From positions 930,001-994,000 of the forward strand of contig NZ_CP023049.2 in NCBI RefSeq assembly GCF_002285635.2: a DNA stretch of 64,000 nt. Direction: 5' to 3'. The DNA comes from Chryseobacterium piperi. GTDB taxonomy: Bacteria; Bacteroidota; Bacteroidia; Flavobacteriales; Weeksellaceae. Position 1 is the first letter of the stretch; each line of letters starts with the position of its first letter. This document shows positions 1-9,231 of the stretch, piece by piece. The notes under the pieces are model-generated. The model did no database searches, had not been told where the DNA came from, and was given only the letters and a program-made list of their open reading frames with translations. Made by a program: the position numbers and the translations under genes.

Positions 1-1771
1 CTTCTTTGTACTTCAGGGTGCGGGCACGGAGAGTATCACTCATCTCCCTTGATTTTTCTACAGTAATACCGGGAGGTAAGGAAACCTGTAACCATATGGA
101 ACCTTCATCCAGAGGAGGCAAAAAGTCTTTTCCTACCATGGCTGTCATCAAGCCTGTTGTCATTAGAATAGCCGCTAAAGGAATAAAAATTCTCTTAGGA
201 TGTACCATAATCTTCTGAATCCTTTTGTGATATAGATCACTTAATTTTTCCAACCATCGGTTATGATAGATTTTTCGTGGCTTTCTGTAGATAACAAAAG
301 CCAGTCCCGGAATAAGAAATAAGGCTACGGCCAATGCTCCTATTAAAGCATATCCGACCGTAAATGCCATAGGTGTGAAGAGTTTCTTTTCAACTCTTTC
401 AAAAGCAAATAATGGTAAATAGGCTGTGATGATGATAATCGTAGCAAAAAATATAGGTTGGGCTACCTCTTTTACTTTTTGGGTGATGGTTTTTTCATCG
501 AGCTCTTCATCCGGATGATCTTCTCGTTTCTTAAGAATGGTTTCCAACATTACAATGGCTCCGTCAACAATAATCCCAAAATCGATAGCTCCCAATGATA
601 ATAAGTTAGCCGGAATATTGGTAAAATGCATCAGTATAAATGCTATTAATAGGGATAAAGGAATCGTAATCGCTACCAATAATGCTCCTCTCCAGCTTCC
701 CAGAAAGACAATCAATACAATAATGACTAATGCCATTCCTTCAAGTAAAGTCTTAGAAACAGTGTGTAAGGTATTGTCTACAAGGTTAGTTCTGTCTAAT
801 ACAACATGGATCTGTACGCCTTTGGGTAAAATATTCTTATTCAGATCATCTACAGCGTCGTTGACACCCTGTAAGACCGCTGAAGGATTTTCATTTTTAA
901 GTAACAGTACAATACCTTCTATATTGTCAGAATAATTGACGCCTCGTTTATCAGAATATCCTAGTGCGCCTTTACGCTCAAGATTTCCGTATTTTATTTT
1001 GCCGATATCATTCATGTAAACCGGTGTTCCGGATACTGATTTTACAACAATCCTTCCCATGTCTTCCAGGGATTTTACCAATCCTATTCCTCGGATAACG
1101 TATGACTGATCTCCCCTATTCATAACACTTCCCCCGGAATTGGCATTGTTGGCCTCCAGTTTTTGAGCTACTTCACTCAGGGAAATGTTATATTGCTCAA
1201 GCTTTACAGGATCAAGCTCAACCTGAAATTGCGTGGTAATTCCTCCGAAATTGGTTACGTCAGCTACTCCCGAAACCTGTTTGATTTTAGGAATGATGAC
1301 AAAATTCTGCAGATCGGTAAGCTCCCGTAGATCATGGGTTTTACTTTCAATGATATAGCGGTATATCTCTCCAGTAGGCGATGTTAGCGGATCTAGCCCG
1401 GGTGTTACTCCGAAAGGAAGTTCCAGGTCTGATAACCTTTCCTTAATTCTTGTCCTTGCCCAGTAATCATCGACTCCATCTTTGAATACTATGGTCACCA
1501 TGGATAACCCGAACGTACTTTTACTTCGCATCACATGCATGCCGGGAAGACCGTTAATAGCCTGTTCGATAGGAATGGTAATCTGCTGTTCTATTTCTTC
1601 TGCCGCCAGTCCCGGTACCTGGGTTACAACCTGTGAAGTGACGTCACCGATATCAGGATAGGCCTCTATAGAGAGCTGCTTCCAGGAATAGTATCCAAAT
1701 ACCGCAAGTAATGCAAACAATGCCAGTATGATCCATCGTTTAGCGATGATATTGTTTAAAATATTCTTCAT
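1..1771 (-). CDS. CzcA/CusA-family heavy-metal efflux RND pump, N-terminal ~590 residues (C-terminal part beyond the left edge)
   Basis: An open frame runs on the minus strand from an ATG at 1771 to the window edge with no stop. It encodes an inner-membrane proton/metal antiporter that expels Cu/Ag or Zn/Co/Cd through a tripartite envelope complex. The protein starts with a short cytoplasmic end and a first membrane helix (residues ~12-30). The porter region follows, then the helix-4 motif with D397, D403 and E410. These three acidic residues have the spacing of the proton-relay D/D/E of CzcA and mark the heavy-metal RND class rather than the drug class. The family is about 1,030-1,050 residues, so roughly 450 are missing on the left. 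It follows its adaptor gene by 11 bp, so the two are one operon. The metal cannot be told from this part. Confidence 0.93.
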   Translation of the reverse strand, partial: MKNILNNIIAKRWIILALFALLAVFGYYSWKQLSIEAYPDIGDVTSQVVTQVPGLAAEEIEQQITIPIEQAINGLPGMHVMRSKSTFGLSMVTIVFKDGVDDYWARTRIKERLSDLELPFGVTPGLDPLTSPTGEIYRYIIESKTHDLRELTDLQNFVIIPKIKQVSGVADVTNFGGITTQFQVELDPVKLEQYNISLSEVAQKLEANNANSGGSVMNRGDQSYVIRGIGLVKSLEDMGRIVVKSVSGTPVYMNDIGKIKYGNLERKGALGYSDKRGVNYSDNIEGIVLLLKNENPSAVLQGVNDAVDDLNKNILPKGVQIHVVLDRTNLVDNTLHTVSKTLLEGMALVIIVLIVFLGSWRGALLVAITIPLSLLIAFILMHFTNIPANLLSLGAIDFGIIVDGAIVMLETILKKREDHPDEELDEKTITQKVKEVAQPIFFATIIIITAYLPLFAFERVEKKLFTPMAFTVGYALIGALAVALFLIPGLAFVIYRKPRKIYHNRWLEKLSDLYHKRIQKIMVHPKRIFIPLAAILMTTGLMTAMVGKDFLPPLDEGSIWLQVSLPPGITVEKSREMSDTLRARTLKYKE

Positions 1772-1782
1772 AAAGCATCCGT

Positions 1783-2922
1783 CTATTTAGTATCTAACAG
1801 GTAAAAAGCTCCATCTGTGATGATTGTTTCTCCCGGTTTCAATCCGTTAATAATCTGTGTTGTATTGTTTTCAGTAATCCCTGTATCCACATATCTTTTG
1901 ACATACTCATTCTTTGCAGTCTGTACGAGCACATAGTTTCGGTCATTGAACTGAAGAATGGCTTTAGTAGGAACAAATATTGCTCTTTCAGAAGTCTCAC
2001 TGAATTTCAGGTTGACAAACATCCCGGGTTTTAAAATACGATCGCTGTTTTCACACTCTATAAGTACTTCTACGCTTCGGGTTTCTTCATTTACAATTTC
2101 ATTGATATGGTATATTTTTCCCATAATTTTCTTGTCCGGATAAGCGCTGACATTGACTTCCACTCCGTTAAGGTTCTGTAAAAAGCGGAGATCTTTTTCT
2201 TTTATCTGACCTGCAATCCAGACTTTGGATAATTCTGCCACGAGGGCAATCGGTGGAGCATCTTCCTTTAAATACTGTCCCATAACAATATTATTGGTAA
2301 TCACTTCCCCTTTGATCGGAGAAACAACTACTAAAGGAGTATTGGGAGACATTTTATCTGTATTCTTAAAAATCTTTAATGCGGCGGAAGCATTAGCAAG
2401 TGCTGTTTTCTTAATTTGAAAGTCGGTAGCGGCTTCTTCAGCTTCCCGCTGTATACCCACTCCATGCTTTAACAAATCCTGTTGACGTTTCAGGTTGAGT
2501 TCTGATTGCCGAAGTTCCTGCTGGGCATCTCGATACTCTTTCTGAGCAGCAAAATAATCGGCGGAACTTACTGAAAATAAAGGTGAGCCGGGCATTACCT
2601 TTTGTCCAAGTTTAATATATGATTTAAGTATTCTGCCGGCAAATGGAGAGGTGATTTCCGCATAACTGTTAGGAATAGCTTTTACGGTTCCTACTGTAAC
2701 CAGGTTAGGATTGTAATCTTCTTCTTTTATAGTCTGCAGTACTAATTTTGGGATGATATTGGAGTTTTTTTGTAGCGCAATGGTATCTCCTTTCACCACA
2801 TATGAGCTGGTGTTTTCAGGGGATTCTTTTTTGTCTCCGCAGGAATAAACAATGATCGAGGTTGCTGTGAGCAATAGCAATGCCCTTATACTGTTTCTCT
2901 TTTTTGTTGCTTCGATAATCAT
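1783..2922 (-). CDS. RND efflux periplasmic adaptor lipoprotein (CusB/CzcB-like membrane fusion protein)
   Basis: This 379-residue protein is the periplasmic adaptor linking the inner-membrane RND pump encoded just downstream to an outer-membrane channel. A basic N-terminus and a hydrophobic stretch end in a lipobox (VYSC, Cys28), so it should be a lipoprotein anchored in the inner membrane. After it come a split biotinyl-lipoyl-like domain (residues ~80-115 and ~195-215), a helical hairpin (~120-180) rich in Gln, Glu and Ala, a beta-barrel domain (~225-300) and a membrane-proximal domain. This is the normal order for HlyD/CusB adaptors. No N-terminal Met-rich metal site like that of E. coli CusB is evident. 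No outer-membrane channel gene is visible here. It may lie beyond the pump gene, outside the window. Confidence 0.93.
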   Translation of the reverse strand: MIIEATKKRNSIRALLLLTATSIIVYSCGDKKESPENTSSYVVKGDTIALQKNSNIIPKLVLQTIKEEDYNPNLVTVGTVKAIPNSYAEITSPFAGRILKSYIKLGQKVMPGSPLFSVSSADYFAAQKEYRDAQQELRQSELNLKRQQDLLKHGVGIQREAEEAATDFQIKKTALANASAALKIFKNTDKMSPNTPLVVVSPIKGEVITNNIVMGQYLKEDAPPIALVAELSKVWIAGQIKEKDLRFLQNLNGVEVNVSAYPDKKIMGKIYHINEIVNEETRSVEVLIECENSDRILKPGMFVNLKFSETSERAIFVPTKAILQFNDRNYVLVQTAKNEYVKRYVDTGITENNTTQIINGLKPGETIITDGAFYLLDTK

Positions 2923-2972
2923 CAGGTTTAAAATTTTAGTTGTTTATATTTTTTAGTTTAAGATTAAGGGGG

Positions 2973-2991
2973 ATCCGGTAATAAACCGGAT
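2973..2991 (-). terminator. short hairpin between mgtA-like gene and adaptor gene
   Basis: Inverted repeat ATCCGGT-N5-ACCGGAT lies 17 bp downstream of the mgtA-like stop and 50 bp upstream of the RND adaptor start. The 7-bp stem is GC-rich, but no clean T-run follows on the minus strand. It may be a weak terminator or an mRNA 3' end separating the two transcription units. Confidence 0.35.
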
Positions 2992-3008
2992 TATTTGGTC
3001 TTTCGTTT

Positions 3009-5714
3009 TTAGAGCCAGGTATTGAACTTTTTAATGAACCAGTTTTTTACCCATTGGGTAAGCAGACAGTATGAAGTCAGGATACCTAAAAGCCAAGGAA
3101 AGTAGCTTAATGGTAAAGGTTGCATTTTCAATGCGGCTGCAAAAGGTGAAAATGGCAACAGAATTCCTATGAGCATAATCAGTGAAGTGAGTGCTACTAC
3201 TGGAGCTGTAGCCCAACTTTGGATAAATGGAATTTTACGGGTTCTGATCATATGGATGATCAGGGTCTGTGATAGCAATCCTTCTACAAACCATCCGGTT
3301 TGGAATAAGGTCTGATGCTCTACCGTATTGGCTTTAAATACAAAGTACATCACTGCGAAAGTGGCAAAGTCGAAAATAGAACTGATAGGTCCTATAAAGA
3401 ACATAAATTTTGCAACACCGCCTGCATCCCATTTTTTAGGAGTTTCCAGAAATTCTTCATCCATTCTGTCCCAGGGAATAGAAATCTGGGAGATATCATA
3501 CAGTAAATTCTGGATCAACAGGTGTACAGGAAGCATGGGAAGGAAAGGCAGAAATGCACTGGCTCCTAACATACTGAACATATTTCCGAAGTTGCTGCTT
3601 GCTGTCATTTTGATGTATTTGATAATGTTTCCAAACGTTCTTCTTCCGTAGATCACTCCTTTTCTTAAGACCATAAGATCTTTTTCGAGGAGGATAATAT
3701 CAGCACTTTCTTTGGCTACATCTACTGCCGTATCCACACTGATTCCTACATCGGATTCTCTCAGTGCAGCTGCATCGTTAATTCCGTCTCCCATAAAACC
3801 TACGGTATGTCCTTTACTTCGTAATACTTTAACTACTCTTACTTTTTGCAAAGGATTAAGTTTAGCAAATACGGATACAGTATCCATTTGTTCAGTTAAG
3901 ACTTCATCAGACATTTCATCCAGATCTTTTCCATTAATGATCTGTTGGACAGGAATTCCGACATCTTTACAGATCTTTCGGGTAACCACTTCGTTATCTC
4001 CGGTGAGTACTTTTACATTGACACCGAGTTTTTGCAACGATTCTATCGCAGGTTTGGCTGATGGTTTTGCGGGGTCTAAAAATCCGATGAAGCCGGTTAA
4101 CGTAAGATCTTTTTCACTTTCTAATGTATAAGTAAGTGGATGAGAAGCATCAAATTCCCTGATGGCAACAAGTATCACACGAAGCCCTTCTTCATTCATC
4201 TTTTTTGAGGTCTTCAGCACGATTTTACGCATGGCATCATCCATGGGTACCGTTTTATCATTTTCTATATGAAGATTTCTGTTGTCTCCCGGATCAAAAG
4301 TCCTGCTGCATAATTCCAGCATCTCTTCCACTGCTCCTTTACAAATAAGCAAATGGTTACCATTGTGCATTTTCAAAATCACAGACATTCTTCGGCGCTG
4401 AAAATCAAAAGGAATTTCATCTACTTTGAGGAATTTTTCCTCTACTTTAAGATAGTCATGAAGCTCAATATGTTCCAATACAGCTTTATCAAGAAGGTTT
4501 TTCAACCCTGTCTGATGGAAGCTGTTCAGGTAAGCCCATTTTAAAACTTCATCATCTTCTACTCCATGTACATTCAGATGTTTTTCAAGGACGATTTTAT
4601 CCAACGTAAGGGTTCCTGTTTTATCTGTGCACAGAATATCCATTGCCCCAATATTCTGGATAGAATTAAGGCGCTTAACAATAACTTTACGCTTGCTCAT
4701 ATTAACAGCTCCTTTGGCAAGATTTGCTGTTACGATCATAGGGAGCATTTCAGGAGTTAATCCTACGGCAACGGCTATAGCAAATAATAAAGCTTCCAGC
4801 CAGTTACCTTTTAAGATTCCATTAACCAGGAATATAACAGGCACCATAACCAGCATAAACCGGATCAAAAGAAAACTTACCTTATTGATCCCTTTATCAA
4901 AGCTGGTTTCAGGACGCTCGCCGGTTATGGATTTGCTGATGCTTCCAAAATAGGTGTAACTTCCGGTGACAACAATGACCGCTGTTGCAGAACCGCTTAC
5001 TACATTGGTTCCCATAAAGCATAAATTATTCAGCTCGATAACCGGCTTTTTCTCGGCATCACGAATGGGAAGATAATTTTTTTCTACGGGTAAGGCTTCA
5101 CCCGTCAACATACTTTCGCTGATAAATAAATCTTTGCTTAGCATAATCCGGCAATCCGCTGGGATCATATCTCCCGCGGACAGGTAAACAATATCTCCGG
5201 GAACGAGTTCACTGATAGGAACTTCTTTTTTACCTTGAAATTTACGCAATACAGTAGCCGTCGTTTTTACCATACTTTTCAGTTTCTCAGCGGCACTATT
5301 GCTTCTGAATTCCTGGATAAAGCGTAATAACGTACTGATCAGGATCATGATCGAAACGACAATCACTGTTTTGAAATCACGTTCTTCTGCAGATGGAAGC
5401 CATACATCAATTATGAAAGAAACCGATGCAATAGCCAATAGTATATAAATGAATGGATTGGCAAAAGCTTTTATTAGCTGTACGTACCATTTGGGTGCTT
5501 TCTGATGCTGTATTTCGTTGAGTCCGAATTTTCCTTTTCGTTCCTCTGCTGTTAGTTCCGTTATTCCTTCCGGGCTTGTTTCCAGCATAGCATAGACAAA
5601 TTTATCATCCTGGCTGGCTGCATTTTGCAGTTTGGTGGTGGTTCCTACATTCATTCCATCAGAATTGATGATTGAATGGAACGGGTTTTTGATTTTTTCT
5701 TTTAGCTTAATCAT
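3009..5714 (-). CDS. mgtA: magnesium-translocating P-type ATPase (P3B, MgtA/MgtB type)
   Basis: This 901-residue protein has the full P-type ATPase plan: an N-terminal cation-ATPase domain (~40-110), an actuator domain with LTGEALPVEK (~200), the phosphorylation motif DKTGTLT with Asp364, the nucleotide-binding domain with KGAVEEML (~460), the hinge motif GDGINDAAALRESDVG (~640), and C-terminal membrane helices to residue ~890. The 900-residue length and the overall pattern fit the P3B magnesium importers MgtA/MgtB rather than SERCA-like Ca pumps. It would use ATP to bring Mg2+ into the cytoplasm, down its electrochemical gradient. The neighbouring upstream gene is an MgtC protein, the same pairing as the Salmonella mgtCB locus, which supports the assignment. 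No M-box riboswitch was recognised in the 128-bp leader. Confidence 0.93.
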   Translation of the reverse strand: MIKLKEKIKNPFHSIINSDGMNVGTTTKLQNAASQDDKFVYAMLETSPEGITELTAEERKGKFGLNEIQHQKAPKWYVQLIKAFANPFIYILLAIASVSFIIDVWLPSAEERDFKTVIVVSIMILISTLLRFIQEFRSNSAAEKLKSMVKTTATVLRKFQGKKEVPISELVPGDIVYLSAGDMIPADCRIMLSKDLFISESMLTGEALPVEKNYLPIRDAEKKPVIELNNLCFMGTNVVSGSATAVIVVTGSYTYFGSISKSITGERPETSFDKGINKVSFLLIRFMLVMVPVIFLVNGILKGNWLEALLFAIAVAVGLTPEMLPMIVTANLAKGAVNMSKRKVIVKRLNSIQNIGAMDILCTDKTGTLTLDKIVLEKHLNVHGVEDDEVLKWAYLNSFHQTGLKNLLDKAVLEHIELHDYLKVEEKFLKVDEIPFDFQRRRMSVILKMHNGNHLLICKGAVEEMLELCSRTFDPGDNRNLHIENDKTVPMDDAMRKIVLKTSKKMNEEGLRVILVAIREFDASHPLTYTLESEKDLTLTGFIGFLDPAKPSAKPAIESLQKLGVNVKVLTGDNEVVTRKICKDVGIPVQQIINGKDLDEMSDEVLTEQMDTVSVFAKLNPLQKVRVVKVLRSKGHTVGFMGDGINDAAALRESDVGISVDTAVDVAKESADIILLEKDLMVLRKGVIYGRRTFGNIIKYIKMTASSNFGNMFSMLGASAFLPFLPMLPVHLLIQNLLYDISQISIPWDRMDEEFLETPKKWDAGGVAKFMFFIGPISSIFDFATFAVMYFVFKANTVEHQTLFQTGWFVEGLLSQTLIIHMIRTRKIPFIQSWATAPVVALTSLIMLIGILLPFSPFAAALKMQPLPLSYFPWLLGILTSYCLLTQWVKNWFIKKFNTWL

Positions 5715-5743
5715 GACACCGTTTTTTATTTATTGGTTATAAG

Positions 5744-5787
5744 AACCGGAATGATCTGGATTCAGATGAATGTACGGACATCCGGTT
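5744..5787 (-). other. stem-loop in the mgtC-mgtA spacer
   Basis: AACCGGA (5744-5750) pairs with TCCGGTT (5781-5787) across a 30-nt loop inside the 128-bp gap between the MgtC gene and the mgtA start. It could be the 3' end of the mgtC message or a structured mgtA leader. There is no evidence for either beyond the pairing itself. Confidence 0.3.
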
Positions 5788-5842
5788 TTTAAGGAATTTT
5801 TATATTGATAAAGGCTATGAAGAATAGATTTTGAAAGAAGGC

Positions 5843-6541
5843 TTACAGTTCTGATTGGGTACCGATAATCTCCCAGCTTACTTTGTGTACTTTTTCTTCA
5901 ATAGTAAGACGGCTTGCAGTGCGTTCTATCAAGCTGTCCTGAGGTACTGCGGTTTTTATCACCGCAGTAATGACGACATTCTGGTCTACGTCATCACTTG
6001 ATAAGGATTTTAGTAATAATTTTTCATCGTTACCCAGCATCTGCATAAGCAATACCCGGATATGATTCTCCACCTCTGCAGTACATTTGATAGTAAAGAG
6101 GTAATCAGTTGGATCACCATGTGATTTAACGAATGTAAATCTGTTAAGCTGAAGGCCAATAGGACGAAGGATAATATGGGTAAGCATAACGGTAGCAGTA
6201 ACTACTGCGGCTTCAAGCTGTAGTCCCATCCCACTCAACGCACCTACTGCAGCTGAACACCAGATCGTAGCTGCTGTATTTAAACCTTGAACATTCAATC
6301 CGTCTTTCATGATAACTCCGGCACCGAGGAATCCAATGCCACTCACGATATAGGAAGCAATTCTGCCGGTAGCATCACCACCTATTTTAATGGAAAGAAG
6401 GATAAATGCAGTAGCGCCCAACGATACCAAAGTATTGGTACGAAGGCCTGCACTTTTCTGACGCCAATGTCTCTCAATGCCGATTGCTGAACCGAGCAGC
6501 ATACCGGTAACCAGTCTGATTGTAAATTCCAAAATTCCCAT
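5843..6541 (-). CDS. mgtC: MgtC/SapB family membrane protein
   Basis: A 232-residue MgtC family protein. The N-terminal ~145 residues form about five membrane helices with the family signatures GIERHWRQKSAGLRTNTLVS and GFLGAGVIMKDG, the latter followed by GLNTAATIW. A soluble C-terminal domain (~150-232) looks ACT-like, as in Salmonella MgtC. I chose the ATG at 6541 over a GTG nine codons upstream because AGGAGAGGAGAT stands directly before it and the homologous core begins here. MgtC proteins are linked to growth under low magnesium and, in pathogens, to inhibition of the F-type ATPase. They are not thought to carry magnesium themselves. The gene lies directly upstream of the Mg2+ ATPase gene, so co-regulation by magnesium is plausible. 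Confidence 0.9.
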   Translation of the reverse strand: MGILEFTIRLVTGMLLGSAIGIERHWRQKSAGLRTNTLVSLGATAFILLSIKIGGDATGRIASYIVSGIGFLGAGVIMKDGLNVQGLNTAATIWCSAAVGALSGMGLQLEAAVVTATVMLTHIILRPIGLQLNRFTFVKSHGDPTDYLFTIKCTAEVENHIRVLLMQMLGNDEKLLLKSLSSDDVDQNVVITAVIKTAVPQDSLIERTASRLTIEEKVHKVSWEIIGTQSEL

Positions 6542-7139
6542 ATCTCCTCTCCTTTTATTTGCTGGCACAAAGGTCTCTACTATCTTCCGTAATCCCGGTT
6601 AGAGAAGCAGTAGAAAAAAATTAGAATTTTATTAGAATTTCAAAACGGATAGATAATCGTCAGAGCGGCTGTTTTTCATAATACAGACTGAAAGTCTACG
6701 ATTGTAATTCAGAAGAAATAGGTATCGAGATCTATCAAATAACAGGTTTCTCGATCTGGGTTTTTATAAAAACCTACTCGGAATGAACAAACACTGATTA
6801 CATTCACGATTTTGTAATTTAGCCTTTACAAATATCTGTGCCCATCTGAGTCATTTGTGGTAAAAAAACAACCACAAAAGGCACAAAAGTTTTTAAACAC
6901 TTTAGTTGATTCAAGTTTCATTGATACTGCATAAAAGTTCACATAAGTTGAAAATCAAAGATTTTCAGAATACAGAGTAAATCTGCAAATGTAGTTTATA
7001 AGTAAAAAATAGGAAGAGATGTCTCCGGTGAACTACGTTCGCAAGACTTCATCCCATGTTCGAAATGACAAGCATTGTTACATTCACAATTTAGCAAATC
7101 AGCGATTTTGCCATTATGAGGATACGAGCTTACTGGAAA
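6542..7139. other. 598-bp non-coding stretch with decayed intergenic repeat fragments
   Basis: No convincing gene is present. The stretch separates mgtC from the downstream end of the histidine kinase gene. At ~7019-7065 a fragment ends in TTCGAAATGACAA, and at ~7075-7115 there is ACAATTTAGCAAATCAGCG. Both resemble the degenerate repeats at 12327-12843 and 16661-16882. The mgtC promoter should lie near 6560-6700, but I could not fix it. Confidence 0.5.
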
Positions 7140-8507
7140 TTATAAATGGGGTAATTCTACAGTGAAAGTGGTTCCTGTATTCTTTTGAGAAGTTACGGTT
7201 AATGTTCCCTTATGGAGATCCACTATTTTTTTCGTTAATGGAAGGCCAATACCGTTACCATCTGCAAATTCTTTATTTTCTCCTCTATGGAAAGGAAGAA
7301 AGATGGAATTCAGATCATTTTCGGGAATACCGATTCCCTCGTCTGTAAAGTTTAAAACAATAGTATCATTTCCGAAGATGATAGAAACCGTACTTTTATG
7401 ATCTTCCGAGAATTTACATCCATTTTCAAAGAGATTAACGAACGCTACCTTCAAAAGATATTCATTTCCATAGACCAAAATCTGATTTTCTTTTTCAATA
7501 TCTGACCGGAAATTAAGATCGATTTTATAGTCGTGATCATAATTCTGCACCTGTTGACGGGCATCCAGCAAAACTTCATCTATGCGAACAGGCTTAAATG
7601 ATATTTCGGTAGGATCATAGCTGGCTTTGGCAAAATCTAGTAAGCTGTTGGATAAACGGGCCAGTTTTTTGGCATCATTTAAAGCATTGCTTATGACTAC
7701 TTTATATTCTTCATTGGTTCTGTCTTTGTTAACAGATAGTTCAAGTTCAGTAATGATAGCTGCAAGAGGCGTTCTTAACTCGTGAGAAATATTGGATACA
7801 AAGCTTTTCTGGGAATCAAAGGAGTTTTCCAGACGGTTGAGCATATCATTGAATGTATTGGCCAGCTGGGATAGTTCATCTTTATTTCCGGTAGTTTCCA
7901 GACGCAAATCGAGATTGGTGGCGGAAATATTTCGTGCTTTTTCCGTCATCTCATTAACAGGCTGAAAAGCTTTTCTCGAAAAGATTCTTCCTGCCAGGAA
8001 AATGACGATCATGGAAAATATAAAAACAACGACCATTGTTTTTAGCAGGTTGTTAATTTTACTGTACCCGTACTGGTCAAAAGATGCTGCTGTAACAAGA
8101 TATTTCTGGCCTTTATAGGGATAGACAACTCCGATTACCTGCCAGTCGTCCTGATAAAAGTCGATCTCTCCTTTTGAGTTGATGGTACCAAGCATTTTAG
8201 GAGTTTCTTTTACGAAATCAATATCTACAGCATCATGATATAGAAGTTTGTGATCAGTATTGTAAATTGCAACCTCCACTTCATTTAAAGTCTTCCGGTT
8301 GTTGTGGTAAATTTCCTGTAAAGTACGCTTATCCACCTGGGCATTTAAAAAGAGATTGGCTTTGGTGTAAGCTTCTTTTTTAAGGAGTGCATAGAATTCA
8401 TTTTCACGGCTTTTGGTGGCAGAATAATAGATGATAAAAGCAAATATCATTAAGATGGTTGCCATGATAATCGTAAACAATATGGTAAGCCGTGTTTTGA
8501 TCTGCAT
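7140..8507 (-). CDS. two-component sensor histidine kinase (HAMP, HisKA, HATPase)
   Basis: A 455-residue membrane sensor kinase. One membrane helix spans ~8-29, an extracytoplasmic sensor domain ~30-155, and a second helix ~160-182. A HAMP linker (~183-235) leads to the HisKA box NISHELRTPL with phospho-accepting His242. The HATPase domain carries NLFENGCKF (N box), DEGIGIPE (G1) and GNGIGLPL (G2). It would autophosphorylate and pass the phosphate to the regulator encoded 1 bp upstream. The architecture is that of the CusS/CzcS/BaeS group, but the sensor domain has no clear metal-binding His/Met cluster, so the signal is unknown. The nearby metal pump is circumstantial evidence only. Confidence 0.94.
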   Translation of the reverse strand: MQIKTRLTILFTIIMATILMIFAFIIYYSATKSRENEFYALLKKEAYTKANLFLNAQVDKRTLQEIYHNNRKTLNEVEVAIYNTDHKLLYHDAVDIDFVKETPKMLGTINSKGEIDFYQDDWQVIGVVYPYKGQKYLVTAASFDQYGYSKINNLLKTMVVVFIFSMIVIFLAGRIFSRKAFQPVNEMTEKARNISATNLDLRLETTGNKDELSQLANTFNDMLNRLENSFDSQKSFVSNISHELRTPLAAIITELELSVNKDRTNEEYKVVISNALNDAKKLARLSNSLLDFAKASYDPTEISFKPVRIDEVLLDARQQVQNYDHDYKIDLNFRSDIEKENQILVYGNEYLLKVAFVNLFENGCKFSEDHKSTVSIIFGNDTIVLNFTDEGIGIPENDLNSIFLPFHRGENKEFADGNGIGLPLTKKIVDLHKGTLTVTSQKNTGTTFTVELPHL

Positions 8508-8508
8508 T

Positions 8509-9189
8509 TTATTCAGATTTTAAAATAAATCCCATTCCTGATTTAGTATGGATCAATTTACGATCAAAATCTTTATCGATTTTCTTTCGCAAATAATTAA
8601 TATAAACATCAATAAAATTCGTTCCTGTATCGAAATGTGTATCCCAGACCTTCTCCGCAATTTCCACTCGGGATAAAACCCGCTCCGGATTTTGCAGCAT
8701 ATATTCCAGGAGTTTAAATTCCTTTGGAGTCAGGTTAATATCCTTGGTACCGCGTCTTACCAGCTTGGTATGGAGATTCATTTCCAGCTCTGCATAACGA
8801 AGAATAAAACCTGTGTTTTGGGATATTTTGACATTCCTTTTTAATAAAGCCCTGATGCGCACCAAAAGCTCTCTCATCTCGAAGGGTTTCACCAGATAAT
8901 CATCTGCTCCTGCATCAAAACCCTCTACTTTATCATCTGTAGTTCCCAATGCAGTAAGCATAATAATAGGCATGTCTGGTTTGATCTGCCGGACTTCCTT
9001 ACATAGGTCTATACCATCCATTTTGGGGAGGACAATATCGGTGATGATCAGGCTGTATTCATTCTGCAACGCCAGTTTTTTACCGGAAAGCCCATCGTAT
9101 GCGACACTTACTGTAAAATCCTGTTCTTCCAAACCCCTCTGGATAAGTTGGGCTACTCTTTGATCATCTTCTATAATAAGAATATTCAT
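8509..9189 (-). CDS. OmpR/PhoB-family response regulator
   Basis: A 226-residue regulator. The receiver domain (1-~118) has acidic pocket D8/D9, phospho-acceptor Asp51 in LIITDIVLPKMDG, and the conserved Lys in LVKPF (~101). A winged-helix Trans_reg_C domain (~130-225) ends with the usual RKKIDKDFDRKLIHTKSG segment. I placed the start at the ATG at 9189, since MNILIIEDD begins the receiver fold directly; an upstream ATG would add six unconserved residues. The stop lies 1 bp before the kinase ATG, so the two are translationally coupled. It resembles the CopR/CusR branch. Targets are unknown; the ion-transport genes on either side are candidates. Confidence 0.94.
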   Translation of the reverse strand: MNILIIEDDQRVAQLIQRGLEEQDFTVSVAYDGLSGKKLALQNEYSLIITDIVLPKMDGIDLCKEVRQIKPDMPIIMLTALGTTDDKVEGFDAGADDYLVKPFEMRELLVRIRALLKRNVKISQNTGFILRYAELEMNLHTKLVRRGTKDINLTPKEFKLLEYMLQNPERVLSRVEIAEKVWDTHFDTGTNFIDVYINYLRKKIDKDFDRKLIHTKSGMGFILKSE

Positions 9190-9231
9190 ACAGACAAATT
9201 TACTCAAATATTATACGGGTAAAAAGAATAC

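Noticed and set aside
3031..5000. Several frames of 60-140 codons on both strands inside mgtA
   Set aside because: They are shadows of the mgtA coding sequence; the same applies to short frames within the other large genes.
5715..5842. M-box magnesium riboswitch upstream of mgtA
   Set aside because: The 128-bp leader is too short and shows no multi-helix M-box architecture; only one simple hairpin is visible.
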